Below, piece after piece: positions 1-6,898 of a DNA stretch of 60,538 nt. How positions within the stretch are numbered: the stretch's first letter is position 1; each line of letters opens with the position of its first letter. The DNA is from a virus: positions 1 to 60,538 of the IMG/VR virus record IMGVR_UViG_3300005095_000141; one strand, 5' to 3'. A program made the translations under genes and the position numbers. The notes under the pieces are model-generated. The model saw only the letters and a program-made list of their open reading frames with translations. It searched no databases and had not been told where the DNA came from.

Positions 1-91
1 TAAGAACTCGTATATTATACCGTTGTATGCCCGTCTTACCGGTGCTGGTAGCATACGTGTTGCTGGCTATGCTTTTCTTGATAGGTGGAGT
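1..91. repeat. Direct terminal repeat (circular overlap), left copy
   Basis: Bases 1-91 are identical to 60448-60538. The E2-like gene stays open across the join, so the two ends are the same place on a circular or permuted molecule. A 91-base overlap is typical of a k-mer assembler closing a circle, so it need not be a biological repeat. The true genome length would be 60,447 bp. Confidence 0.97.
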
Positions 92-1078
92 AATGCGTTG
101 ATTGAGAGGTTGTTGAGGGAGTATGATGTTGTGGCGTTTGCGTATGGGTATGGTAATGGCCCGGTTGTATGTAGTGTTGCTTCGCAGGTATATGGCGGCG
201 GCACCGGTGTTCCGGCTGTGCTTGTACGGTCGCCTAGTACTGAGGCTTCGAATGTAGTGGATGCACTTACCGGTTTCCGCGGTGTATGCTATGTTGATGA
301 TGACACGTTCTTCTGCAGTGTTACCGATAGCGATGGCCGTATGCATGTGTTTGGCAGTACGAATTTCTTCGAGTACCGGTCTAGCCGTGCCGCCGGCGTT
401 ATGGTGGTGCTTAGAAGGTATTTCGGCAGTGACAGGGTTGAGGACGCCTATGTGATGGAGACCCTGCGCGACCTGTTCGGCGCTGTGCAGAACACTGTTG
501 TTGCTGAGACCCGTCTTGTAAGCTACCGTGTTAACGCTGTGTTCGACGTTGTGCCGGGGCGTGAAAAGCTGTATATGGGCAGGTACTGTACCGACTATAC
601 CGGTGATGAGTGCCTGTTTGGACTGGAGCGCCTTGTTGATTTTACAGGTAACCGTGTAGTGCTTAGATATGATAGTAGGCGTGGCATGGAGTACGTTGTG
701 TTGCCGGAGCCGTTCCGTGTTACCGGTAAGCTTGTAGTGTACGCTGTTGGCAGTTCCAGTAGATTGAGCGATGAGGGCATACCGCTTAGCCTATACGGAG
801 ACCTGTGGATAAGGTTTGACAACCAGTTGTTCAGGCACCCGAACAACAGTGACAGCGGCTCGGTGTGTCTGGGAGGCTATGAGTTGCCACGCTATACTGG
901 TAGGGGTGATACTGTGGATGAGCTTAGACGTGTGCTTGACACCGCCGTGTCTATACTGAGCATGCCGACCAGTAATGCGTTTAACAGCTCGTTTATTGAC
1001 TATGTGCGTGAATACTGTGATACGCATAGGTGCGAGGAAGGAGTGTTCAGGATGGATGAGGCGTGGGGCACCGGGTAG
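1..1078 (+). CDS. Ubiquitin-conjugating (E2-like) enzyme with unknown N-terminal domain, C-terminal part
   Basis: Continuation of the gene that starts at 60269; joined length is 418 residues. About residues 285-400 match the E2 (UBC) fold. Beta strands are followed by HPN at residues 339-341, then seven residues, then Cys349 and Leu. This HPN-x7-C-L spacing, with Gly at the fifth spacer position, is the canonical E2 active-site signature. The Cys would carry the ubiquitin-like thioester and the HPN Asn would stabilise transfer. Helices follow (around DELRRVLDTAVSILSMP) as in E2 proteins. Residues of about 36-280 form a domain I cannot place. The gene lies between two E1-like genes and a ubiquitin-like gene, which supports the role. 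The assignment rests on motif and context only. Confidence 0.72.
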   Translation, partial: KNSYIIPLYARLTGAGSIRVAGYAFLDRWSNALIERLLREYDVVAFAYGYGNGPVVCSVASQVYGGGTGVPAVLVRSPSTEASNVVDALTGFRGVCYVDDDTFFCSVTDSDGRMHVFGSTNFFEYRSSRAAGVMVVLRRYFGSDRVEDAYVMETLRDLFGAVQNTVVAETRLVSYRVNAVFDVVPGREKLYMGRYCTDYTGDECLFGLERLVDFTGNRVVLRYDSRRGMEYVVLPEPFRVTGKLVVYAVGSSSRLSDEGIPLSLYGDLWIRFDNQLFRHPNNSDSGSVCLGGYELPRYTGRGDTVDELRRVLDTAVSILSMPTSNAFNSSFIDYVREYCDTHRCEEGVFRMDEAWGTG

Positions 1079-1080
1079 TA

Positions 1081-1099
1081 TGTGCTCTGCATATACTGG
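1081..1099 (+). promoter_or_regulatory. 19-bp viral boundary motif, copy 1 (upstream of the ubiquitin-like gene)
   Basis: TGTGCTCTGCATATACTGG, one mismatch in the TGTGCTTTG core. It sits directly after the E2 stop and 27 bases before the TTG start at 1127. An AGGAGGTG ribosome-binding site lies between. Confidence 0.65.
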
Positions 1100-1126
1100 A
1101 ATATGGAACAGTAGGAGGTGTATGGG

Positions 1127-1333
1127 TTGCCTAAAGTAGTAATAGCCGGGAACGAGTACGAGGTAACAGGTACTGGCGAGGAGATAGTTAAGTTTATACT
1201 GGAGAAGGCGGCTGAGCTTGGCTGGGCAAGTGTACGCATATTTGCCGATGGGAAGGTTGTACCCGAGGGCGATGTACAGGCGCTTGAGCAGGCTTCGACG
1301 ATTGAGGTTGTTAAGGCGGACGTAGCGGCTTAG
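1127..1333 (+). CDS. Ubiquitin-like beta-grasp protein
   Basis: A 68-residue protein with the beta-beta-alpha-beta-beta order of ubiquitin/ThiS-like beta-grasp folds. Strands lie at about residues 2-13 (PKVVIAGNEYEV), a helix at 17-31 (EEIVKFILEKAAELGW), a strand at 33-42 (VRIFADGKVV), and a last strand at 57-64 (TIEVVKADVAA tail). The start is the TTG at 1127, chosen for the strong AGGAGGTG site 6 bases upstream; GTG at 1118 would add three residues. It directly follows the E2-like gene and the E1-like pair, so it is the natural modifier of the cascade. The C-terminus is Ala-Ala, not Gly-Gly, which is odd for a conjugated modifier. It could instead be a ThiS/MoaD-like carrier. Confidence 0.62.
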   Translation: MPKVVIAGNEYEVTGTGEEIVKFILEKAAELGWASVRIFADGKVVPEGDVQALEQASTIEVVKADVAA

Positions 1334-1433
1334 CCGTGTATGTGGCGTAGGGCTTAGCTTAAAGGGTTTTTTCCACGTGCCTGTAATACCGGGAAAGCCG
1401 TGCACTGGGGGTGTCTGAGGCGGTGTGCCGCTG

Positions 1434-1685
1434 ATGTATATGCCCCCGGTGTTCGGCCCCGACGGGTTGGAGGTGTATGCGTGTATGGATGGGGAGAAAA
1501 AGGTTATTGTCTGTGACCTGATTGAGAAGAGTGTTAAGGAGAAGGGAGCCGTTATTGATACTGAGTGGTGGGCTGAGCACGCTGTTTTTACGAAGAAGGA
1601 GCACGACGCAGTAGCTGTTGTAGCCGATAACGGGCTGATGCTTGTGATTATTGATGGGAAGGCTCGTGTCGGAAGGATACAGTAG
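1434..1685 (+). CDS. Hypothetical protein, 83 residues
   Basis: Not recognised. ATG at 1434 follows GAGGCGGT; an in-frame GTG at 1425 is an alternative. The sequence is mixed alpha/beta, with two cysteines, a Trp-Trp pair near the middle and a strand-rich C-terminus (around AVAVVADNGLMLVIIDG). It is 100 bases downstream of the ubiquitin-like gene, without the 19-bp motif, so it could be cotranscribed with it. No catalytic motif is evident. Confidence 0.6.
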   Translation: MYMPPVFGPDGLEVYACMDGEKKVIVCDLIEKSVKEKGAVIDTEWWAEHAVFTKKEHDAVAVVADNGLMLVIIDGKARVGRIQ

Positions 1686-1703
1686 TATGTGTGGAGGGAA
1701 AGG

Positions 1704-1713
1704 CTTTTTTATT
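1704..1713 (+). promoter_or_regulatory. Candidate archaeal TATA promoter
   Basis: CTTTTTTATT preceded by purines (GGAAAGG). It is followed by an A-rich stretch with AAACAAAAAGGTTA about 30 bases later. It lies about 50 bases before the ATG at 1764. A similar layout occurs at 3173. Confidence 0.45.
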
Positions 1714-1763
1714 TGTCGTGCAGATTATTACCCAAACAAAAAGGTTAGGTCGGGTGGTAAGTT

Positions 1764-2003
1764 ATGAATTGGGTAGATGAGCTGTGTAAGATTAGGCGTA
1801 TAGCCCAGATGATGGTGGATGCGATAGACCGTGTAATGGATGATGATATGGATTGTTTGGATGAGCTACGGTATTTCCTGCACATGGCTGGTACCGATAT
1901 TGCGGATGCGATGAAGAGCGAGGGAGCGATACCGATTGCCGTGATGTTTGTGAACAGGAACTACGAGCACGTGATTAGATGTGTTGAGGGGCGTTTAGAG
2001 TAA
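1764..2003 (+). CDS. Hypothetical helical protein, 79 residues
   Basis: Not recognised. The protein is acidic and almost wholly helical in appearance, with an aspartate-rich centre (VMDDDMDCLDEL). ATG at 1764 follows GGGTGGT with a typical short spacer. It is the first gene after the TATA-like element at 1704, so it may head a transcript that continues into the RarA-like gene at 2046. Confidence 0.65.
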   Translation: MNWVDELCKIRRIAQMMVDAIDRVMDDDMDCLDELRYFLHMAGTDIADAMKSEGAIPIAVMFVNRNYEHVIRCVEGRLE

Positions 2004-2045
2004 TGTGTTTTTTACTGTGCATCGGGTTCGAGTGGGGTGTGTGTA

Positions 2046-2870
2046 ATGGTTAGTCTGGCCGAGTTTGTACCGGAGCTGAAAAAGGTTCGTACAGGCAGTA
2101 CTGGTGGTGAAGAGAAGCTGGCCAAGGGAAGCGAGATATGCTTGTGGTTGCCCGGTAAGAAGGGCTGGTTTAAGACGAAGTATTGCTACAAGAGGAGTGT
2201 TGTGACGAGCTGGTTGCAGAAGGCGATACGTCGTGGTGACTGGATACGGGCGGCTTGGGCTGGTCTGATACTGGGGCAGAATGAGCCGTGGTATTTCTGG
2301 CACCGTGCACGTATTATTGCTGTTGAGGACTGCCTTGGTAGCCCGGAGCTGTTCGGCCTTGTGTATGGTATGATGCGTGAATTCGAGGCGCTTACCGGTT
2401 ACCGTATGTCGAAGGAGGATAAGAGGCAGTTGTTGAAGCTGGTTGACCTGGTATGTGCCAGTACCGGTGATGCCGACCTGTGCGATGGGTTGCACGAGTA
2501 TGTGAATAATTTGACCGGGTTTAAGGGGCCGGTGAAGAACTGGGATGCGCTGAGACTGATTGTTGCCGTTAGTGTGTTGCTGGCTAGGGCGAAACATGAC
2601 CGTAGTTCTGATGCGTTCCTTGACCTGATAACGGAGATTGTGAACCGTTTGAGCGATGGACGTGTGGATGAGGATAACGAGGCTGTTAGGTGGTTGGAGG
2701 AGCTGAGTAGGCCGCCTGAGTATGTGTTTGATATGCATGTGCTTGGTAAGGCGGCCCGTGTTAGCTGGGTTGAGAGTAGCCGTACCGTGAATAATACTGA
2801 GGAGTACGAGGAGTTCCGTGGGCTGTGGGAGCGGCTGTACCGTGCTGTTGGTGCGGCTGATGATTACTAG
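2046..2870 (+). CDS. RarA/MgsA C-terminal-like protein without the ATPase domain
   Basis: 274 residues from ATG 2046 (GAGTGGGGTG upstream). About residues 50-115 resemble the helical C-terminal domain of RarA/WRNIP1 ATPases. The features are a conserved basic LQKAIRRGDW segment, an Ala-rich helix, a WHRARIIAVEDC segment (the family has RR-I-A-EDIG) and a later Leu/Ala helix (about 170-185). In RarA this part drives oligomerisation at forks and binds SSB; the AAA+ motor is absent here. It may be a clamp-loader-like or fork adaptor working with PCNA (8039) and PolB. The similarity is by pattern only, and the C-terminal third is not recognised. Confidence 0.45.
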   Translation: MVSLAEFVPELKKVRTGSTGGEEKLAKGSEICLWLPGKKGWFKTKYCYKRSVVTSWLQKAIRRGDWIRAAWAGLILGQNEPWYFWHRARIIAVEDCLGSPELFGLVYGMMREFEALTGYRMSKEDKRQLLKLVDLVCASTGDADLCDGLHEYVNNLTGFKGPVKNWDALRLIVAVSVLLARAKHDRSSDAFLDLITEIVNRLSDGRVDEDNEAVRWLEELSRPPEYVFDMHVLGKAARVSWVESSRTVNNTEEYEEFRGLWERLYRAVGAADDY

Positions 2871-3235
2871 GCTTGTTTTTCCCGTTGTGTGTATGTGTTT
2901 GTGGTTTGCCCCGGTACTGGGTGTTCTGGCCGGTGCTGGTGTTTTTTGTACGGTTTCTGTCTTTGTTATACTGTATATTGTACGGTATGGTATGGTATGG
3001 TTTCCGTATATTGTACGGTTGTTTCTGTTCTGTGCTGGTTTGCGATGTGTTTGTGATGGTGTTTTTTCGTGGGCCGGACGTTTTTTGTGGGGGTGTGTTT
3101 CTGGTGTTTGACTTAGGTGTTTTACCGGTTGGCTGTGTCTGTACTGGTTATTTGAGTGGTGTGGATAAGAAACTTTTTAAACCGTCACGAGAACATTTAC
3201 ACAACAAACAAAATGTAACGGGTAGGTGTATAGGA
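2871..3235 (+). other. Intergenic T/G-rich region with short direct repeats (possible control region)
   Basis: About 365 bases with no convincing gene. A frame stays open across it and joins the gene at 3236, but its translation is a low-complexity Cys/Phe/Val run unlike a protein. It contains two exact copies of GTATATTGTACGG (2973-2985 and 3006-3018) flanking GGTATGGTATGGTATGG. A third TTGTACGG lies at 2946-2953, and T-runs follow. A TATA-like box and small inverted repeat lie at its downstream end. It could be a regulatory or origin region; nothing proves either. Confidence 0.45.
3173..3182 (+). promoter_or_regulatory. Candidate archaeal TATA promoter
   Basis: CTTTTTAAAC preceded by AAGAAA, 53 bases before the TTG at 3236. 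Downstream is ACAAACAAAA, also present after the 1704 box. ACATTT and AAATGT form a 6-bp inverted repeat around it. This suggests a common promoter type for the two adjacent units. Confidence 0.45.
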
Positions 3236-3547
3236 TTGGGTAGGAGGAAGAGTAGGCGGGTTGTCCCCGCACCTGTACCGTACTGGAAAAGAATAGCTTT
3301 TTTAGAAGACCGTGCTACGCAGATAAGGTTTGTCCGGTTCAGCCTGATAAGGAAGGATGAGAAGGCTGGACGTTACCGCTACAGTGTACAGGTGTTCGAT
3401 GCCGATAATGGCAGGCCCGGACGGGTGTACGTTGTTAGTGACCGTAGGCTGGACAGGTTCGGCCTGTGGAACGCGGTGCAGTGCTATTTCAGATTCGGCG
3501 ATACCGAGATGGATGGGGTAAGGGTTGAGAAGGAGGTGTGGAAGTAA
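3236..3547 (+). CDS. Hypothetical basic protein, 103 residues
   Basis: Not recognised. TTG at 3236 is chosen because coding character begins here and GGTAGG lies just upstream. The N-terminus is very basic (MGRRKSRRV), followed by a Trp-Lys-Arg segment and a beta-rich core. A DNA- or RNA-binding role is plausible from charge alone. The TAA stop overlaps the ATG of the next gene (TAATG), so the two are translated as a unit. Confidence 0.55.
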   Translation: MGRRKSRRVVPAPVPYWKRIAFLEDRATQIRFVRFSLIRKDEKAGRYRYSVQVFDADNGRPGRVYVVSDRRLDRFGLWNAVQCYFRFGDTEMDGVRVEKEVWK

Positions 3548-4179
3548 TGATTGGGACTGAGGAGATTAGGTCGTCGGTTGAGAGCGGTGGGTACTGGAGT
3601 TTTACCGAGGATGAGCGCTGGGGTAGATGCCGTGAAGTAGTTGTTACCGAGTATGGGGAGGCGGTGTGTAAGGATACTGGTGAGGTGCTTGGGTATGCTT
3701 GGGATGGTAGTCCGTCTGCGGTTGGGGATGATACTGGTGTTGTGTTTAGTGATGTGAAGCCGATTAGCGGTAAGACTGTCTGGTATAGTGTGTCTGCTGA
3801 GCTGAAGAAGAAGGTTGGTGTTGCCGAGGAACTGCTTGGGGAGAGGCTGGACTGGTTTGTACCGGTGCTTGCAGAGTATGGTGGCTGGGCACGCCGTAAT
3901 AGTGGTGGGCTTGGCATGTTTGCCCGTGTTGTGTCTGGGAAGACGGTAGCGTTGTTCAGCCTGTACTACCGGTACCTTGAGGGTAAGATGTCGTACAGCG
4001 AGTTTAGGGAGAAGGCACGCAGTATCGGGTTCCTCTATATTGATAAGAGGTTGCTGTACAAGTTTAGGCTGTGGCATGACGGTGTCAGCCCCGATGATGC
4101 TGTATTGTTTGATAAGAAGGCCGGCGTGTATAGGCGTGTGTCTGAGATAAGGTTTGAGGACGTGTTTCCCCGTAAGTAG
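3547..4179 (+). CDS. Possible TFB-like (TFIIB-related) transcription factor
   Basis: 210 residues. About residues 28-50 contain a Cys, a hydrophobic strand and then GEAVCKDTGEVLG. This resembles the N-terminal ribbon of crenarchaeal TFB proteins, where GE-x-C-x-x-TGEVL is characteristic and the zinc site is degenerate. The C-terminal half is helical (SGKTVALFSLYYRYLEGK, then EFREKARSIGFLYIDKRLLYKFRLW-like turns). It could be a single cyclin-like repeat ending in a helix-turn-helix; full TFB has two repeats and about 300 residues. If correct, the protein could redirect host RNA polymerase to viral promoters such as the 19-bp motif. It could equally be an unrelated zinc-less regulator. Confidence 0.4.
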   Translation: MIGTEEIRSSVESGGYWSFTEDERWGRCREVVVTEYGEAVCKDTGEVLGYAWDGSPSAVGDDTGVVFSDVKPISGKTVWYSVSAELKKKVGVAEELLGERLDWFVPVLAEYGGWARRNSGGLGMFARVVSGKTVALFSLYYRYLEGKMSYSEFREKARSIGFLYIDKRLLYKFRLWHDGVSPDDAVLFDKKAGVYRRVSEIRFEDVFPRK

Positions 4180-4203
4180 AGTGTGTTTTTCCGGCTGTGT
4201 TTC

Positions 4204-4222
4204 TGTGCTTTGCTTATACTGG
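4204..4222 (+). promoter_or_regulatory. 19-bp viral boundary motif, copy 2
   Basis: TGTGCTTTGCTTATACTGG, 24 bases upstream of the ATG at 4247. A GGGTGGT ribosome-binding site follows it. It separates the TFB-like gene from the small-gene block. Confidence 0.7.
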
Positions 4223-4246
4223 ACTTGTACTGTACCGGGTGGTTGT

Positions 4247-4726
4247 ATGGTGGCTAGGTCTTCTGTACTGGAGTATGAGGGTATTGTGGGCGGCGGTGTT
4301 ATTAATGCTGTTTTTAGCCCTAGGAAGGGACGGTTTGCGAAGCCGTTCGATGCCGTGCCGAGCTATAACGGTGCTGTTGTGCTGAAGTACCGGTTGTTGC
4401 CGGGCAAGTATGTTGTTGTTAATGCCCGTGTTGAGGGTGACCCGTTTGTAAGTGGTGGTGCCATAGAGATTGTGTTTGAGGGTATGCGTGTACTGGGTGC
4501 TGGAGTGTTAGAGAATGGTGGCACCGTGTCTGTTGTGTATGATACTGGTGTGAAGCAGGTGTTTCTACGGCATATTGTAAGGGCGGCTACCCGTACCTAT
4601 AGTTCGCTGGAGCATGTGTTCCGCTGGCTGTGCAGACGATACGATACCGATAGCTGGCAGTGGCTGGTTGACCTTGTATTCGACAATACCGGTAAGAAGG
4701 TTGTTGTAGAGATTAGAGAGGAGTGA
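4247..4726 (+). CDS. Hypothetical protein, 159 residues
   Basis: Not recognised. ATG at 4247 follows GGGTGGT with a 4-base spacer. The protein begins with a beta-rich half containing several Val/Gly strands and ends with helices, including a Trp-rich segment near residues 125-140 (FRWLCRRYD, QWLVDLVFD). No catalytic pattern was seen. It is followed 6 bases later by the double zinc-finger gene. Confidence 0.65.
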   Translation: MVARSSVLEYEGIVGGGVINAVFSPRKGRFAKPFDAVPSYNGAVVLKYRLLPGKYVVVNARVEGDPFVSGGAIEIVFEGMRVLGAGVLENGGTVSVVYDTGVKQVFLRHIVRAATRTYSSLEHVFRWLCRRYDTDSWQWLVDLVFDNTGKKVVVEIREE

Positions 4727-4732
4727 CTTGTT

Positions 4733-5161
4733 ATGGATAAGAAGGACAGGGAGCGTATTAGGCGTGTACTGGGTGTTGAACCCGGTGATAGGAGCCGTGT
4801 GTTCACGCCTAGGGCTAGACAGTATGTGCTGAACAGGTTTGGCCGTGGTACGCCGCTTAGCCTTGACCGTGAAGGGATATGTGACCTGTGCGGCCGTAAG
4901 GATGTTGTGTTCCCGAATACCGGGGAGATACCGGTGTGCCGTAGGCATCTGGGCAAGTTTGTACGTATTGGGCAGTTGAAGGCGCTTGGACGTGTGCAGG
5001 TGGTTACGAATTTCTATGGGCGGATACGGTGTTTTTTCTGTGGCAGGGCTGATCCGGTGATGTATTTTGTTAGGCCGAGGAAGCTGTGTATTAGGTGTAT
5101 GTGGTATGTGCTTGGCAGGCAGAGCAAGAGGCTTAGTATTGACGGTACCCGTATAACGTAG
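4733..5161 (+). CDS. Double zinc-finger protein, likely nucleic-acid binding
   Basis: 142 residues with two metal-site candidates. The first is CDLCG at about residues 50-54 with CRRH some 19 residues later. The second is CFFCG at about 101-105 with CIRC at about 120-123. The N-terminus is strongly basic (KKDRERIRRVLG). Paired CxxC sites in a small basic protein suggest a DNA-binding or RNA-polymerase-binding regulator. The partner and target are unknown. Confidence 0.6.
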   Translation: MDKKDRERIRRVLGVEPGDRSRVFTPRARQYVLNRFGRGTPLSLDREGICDLCGRKDVVFPNTGEIPVCRRHLGKFVRIGQLKALGRVQVVTNFYGRIRCFFCGRADPVMYFVRPRKLCIRCMWYVLGRQSKRLSIDGTRIT

Positions 5162-5175
5162 CCGGGGTGGTGTGC

Positions 5176-5544
5176 TTGACTGATGCGTATAGTCTTGACA
5201 GGGATGATACTGAGCATTTGAAGAGTAAGGTTGCGGAGTACTGCGGTAAGCTGTGTAGTGGGCTGGTTGACCCGGCTGGTTTTGCCTTGTACCGGTGGTT
5301 TGCTGGTTTGCTTGGGACTAGGTGTGCCTGTATTGACGATGTTGTGCATGCCTATGTTGTTGTTTTGTGTGGCGATACCTATGTCTTTGTTGACAGTGAC
5401 TGTGATACCGATTTTGATGTTGCTGTGCGTTCTGCTATTGATAAGTGTGGGTGTGCGTATGAATGTTTTGCGGACGAGATGCGTTCTGCAGGCTTTATAC
5501 CGGTTCGTGTGCTGGATGTTGTGCGTGTAGATGCTGGGCGGTAG
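5176..5544 (+). CDS. Hypothetical Cys/Asp-rich protein, 122 residues
   Basis: Not recognised. TTG at 5176 fits a GGGGTGGT site with a 4-base spacer; GTG at 5167 is upstream. The sequence contains nine cysteines (several as CxC or CxxC-like pairs) and an aspartate-rich turn (VDSDCDTDFDV). It may bind metal. No family match is evident. Confidence 0.55.
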   Translation: MTDAYSLDRDDTEHLKSKVAEYCGKLCSGLVDPAGFALYRWFAGLLGTRCACIDDVVHAYVVVLCGDTYVFVDSDCDTDFDVAVRSAIDKCGCAYECFADEMRSAGFIPVRVLDVVRVDAGR

Positions 5545-5550
5545 GGTGTC

Positions 5551-5569
5551 TGTGCTTTGATTCTAACGG
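5551..5569 (+). promoter_or_regulatory. 19-bp viral boundary motif, copy 3
   Basis: TGTGCTTTGATTCTAACGG, ending 8 bases before the ATG at 5578. That spacing is too short for a normal archaeal TATA box at -26 if this ATG is used. Confidence 0.65.
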
Positions 5570-5577
5570 TGAATAAA

Positions 5578-5949
5578 ATGTCGGGTAAGAGCCTGTACCG
5601 TAGGGTTGCGGAGTATATTGTTCGTGATAGTTTTTTACAGGTTGGCCCTGAAAGCAGTATGAGAAAAGTAGCTGAGTGGCTTGAGAACGACGGCAAGGTC
5701 GTCCATACCGGTGCATGGGTGGCTGGAGAGATTGCTGTGCTGGTGCATGAGTGCGGTAAGAAGATGGGTGTTATTACCGAGGAGGGCGGAGAGGCTGTTA
5801 CTGTTACGTTTCCGAACAAGGGGTTAGCAGAGATACCGGTGTATGACAGTGACAGGCTGGTGGATTTTGTTGAGCGCATACTGATGGTTGTGAAGCTGTT
5901 CTATGGTGACGAGATGATTAAGTGTATTGAGAAGGAGGTGAACATGTGA
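5578..5949 (+). CDS. Hypothetical protein, 123 residues
   Basis: Not recognised. ATG at 5578. It has a helix-rich N-terminus (SLYRRVAEYIVRDSFL), a central strand pair with Gly-Gly, and a C-terminal amphipathic helix. Its stop overlaps the next ATG (TGATG), so it is coupled to the gene at 5949. Confidence 0.6.
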   Translation: MSGKSLYRRVAEYIVRDSFLQVGPESSMRKVAEWLENDGKVVHTGAWVAGEIAVLVHECGKKMGVITEEGGEAVTVTFPNKGLAEIPVYDSDRLVDFVERILMVVKLFYGDEMIKCIEKEVNM

Positions 5950-6263
5950 TGGCTGGTCTGTTCGTACCGGAGGATGTTGTGTTTGAAACTGTTGTTGTAG
6001 AGCACGGTGTTGCTGACGTGTACGGTGTTGTCCATACCGATAAGGGAGTGTTTAAGCTACATATTGAGGGGTGTGCGGACGACTTTGTGGCTGACAGGGA
6101 TTCGATAAAGGTGTTACTGGAGCTTGCGGCTGAGAGGGCTGAGACGGAGGTTGACGGCATATACAGGTACTGTGCCGGCAGGTTTGATGTGAAGATTACT
6201 ATGCTTGAAGGTGTTGATTGGCGTATAAGAATTGCTGAGTCTTGTAAGGGAGGTGGTAAGTGA
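5949..6263 (+). CDS. Hypothetical protein, 104 residues
   Basis: Not recognised. ATG at 5949 overlaps the preceding stop. The N-terminal half is beta-rich and acidic (VPEDVVFETVVVEHG), the middle is a helix, and the end is a basic strand. It overlaps the next gene by one base (TGATG), so it is part of one translational unit. Confidence 0.6.
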   Translation: MAGLFVPEDVVFETVVVEHGVADVYGVVHTDKGVFKLHIEGCADDFVADRDSIKVLLELAAERAETEVDGIYRYCAGRFDVKITMLEGVDWRIRIAESCKGGGK

Positions 6264-6463
6264 TGGGTAGGGCGTGTCCTGTGTGTGGCCGTGGAATGTT
6301 TAGCAGGAAGAAGCTGTTGGAGCATATTAAGAGGGAGCACCCGGCGTACTACCATAAGTGGATAGCGAATAGCCCGAGATACAGTGTCTGCCATTCACTA
6401 ATGATTGCGAAGAAGCGTGGCAGGGATGTTAAGATTCCGTCGCAGTGCAGGGGTGGTGCTTGA
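6263..6463 (+). CDS. C2H2 zinc-finger protein
   Basis: 66 residues with one classical finger: CPVCG at residues 5-9, then 12 residues, then His and His as HIKREH. This C-x2-C-x12-H-x4-H spacing is typical of single-finger DNA-binding proteins of archaeal viruses. A basic tail (KKRGRDVKIPSQCRGG) follows. It is likely a small transcription regulator; target unknown. Its stop overlaps the next ATG. Confidence 0.7.
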   Translation: MGRACPVCGRGMFSRKKLLEHIKREHPAYYHKWIANSPRYSVCHSLMIAKKRGRDVKIPSQCRGGA

Positions 6464-6639
6464 TGAAGAGTGTTATTGGAATTGTACCGTATGTGAAGCT
6501 TGAGGATATGCTTAGGAAGAGGGACTTCGAGGTTGCCAAGTACGTTGTCGAGGTGATGTGTAGGGGTAGTGTTAGTGTAGAAGGGGGCAATATTGTGTGT
6601 AAGGAGAAGGACAGGGTTGTTACGATAGAGCTGTACTAG
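6463..6639 (+). CDS. Hypothetical protein, 58 residues
   Basis: Not recognised. ATG at 6463 overlaps the stop of the C2H2 gene and follows GGGTGGT. It has a helix with many Lys/Arg/Glu (LEDMLRKRDFEVAKYVVEVM) and a C-terminal beta hairpin. Confidence 0.55.
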   Translation: MKSVIGIVPYVKLEDMLRKRDFEVAKYVVEVMCRGSVSVEGGNIVCKEKDRVVTIELY

Positions 6640-6651
6640 TGGTGGTTGTGG

Positions 6652-6894
6652 ATGAGTATTAGGGCTTACGATATACTGTCTAGGATTGACTTGGAGGGCG
6701 TTGGTAAGGCTAAGCAGGTTATTGACGCTATTAGGGAGTTGCTTAGGGCTAGCTGTGCCAGTGTAGAGGAGTTTGACAATGGCTTTGACTGCCTGATACC
6801 GGATGAGGAGACTGTGCTTGATAATGGCGATGTTGTTGTTGCCCGGTGGGTTGTACTGCGTGTAATGTATGGTGTTGAGAAGAAGGAGGTGTAG
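6652..6894 (+). CDS. Hypothetical protein, 80 residues
   Basis: Not recognised. ATG at 6652, with GGTGGT 6 bases upstream. The N-terminal half is helical (ILSRIDLEGVGKAKQVIDAIRELL), then an acidic loop and a C-terminal strand. No motif was seen. Confidence 0.55.
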   Translation: MSIRAYDILSRIDLEGVGKAKQVIDAIRELLRASCASVEEFDNGFDCLIPDEETVLDNGDVVVARWVVLRVMYGVEKKEV

Positions 6895-6898
6895 CTGT

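Noticed and set aside
1127-1333. Lambda gpI-like tail protein (ubiquitin-like TAPI) paired with the JAMM as tail protein K
   Set aside because: Considered because phage tails contain such domains. The genes are far from the tail block and are linked to E1- and E2-like genes, so conjugation fits better; not fully excluded.
2873-3235. Upstream extension of the gene at 3236 as a long membrane protein
   Set aside because: The translation is low-complexity Cys/Phe/Val from T/G-rich DNA, with promoter-like and repeat elements inside; coding character starts at 3236.
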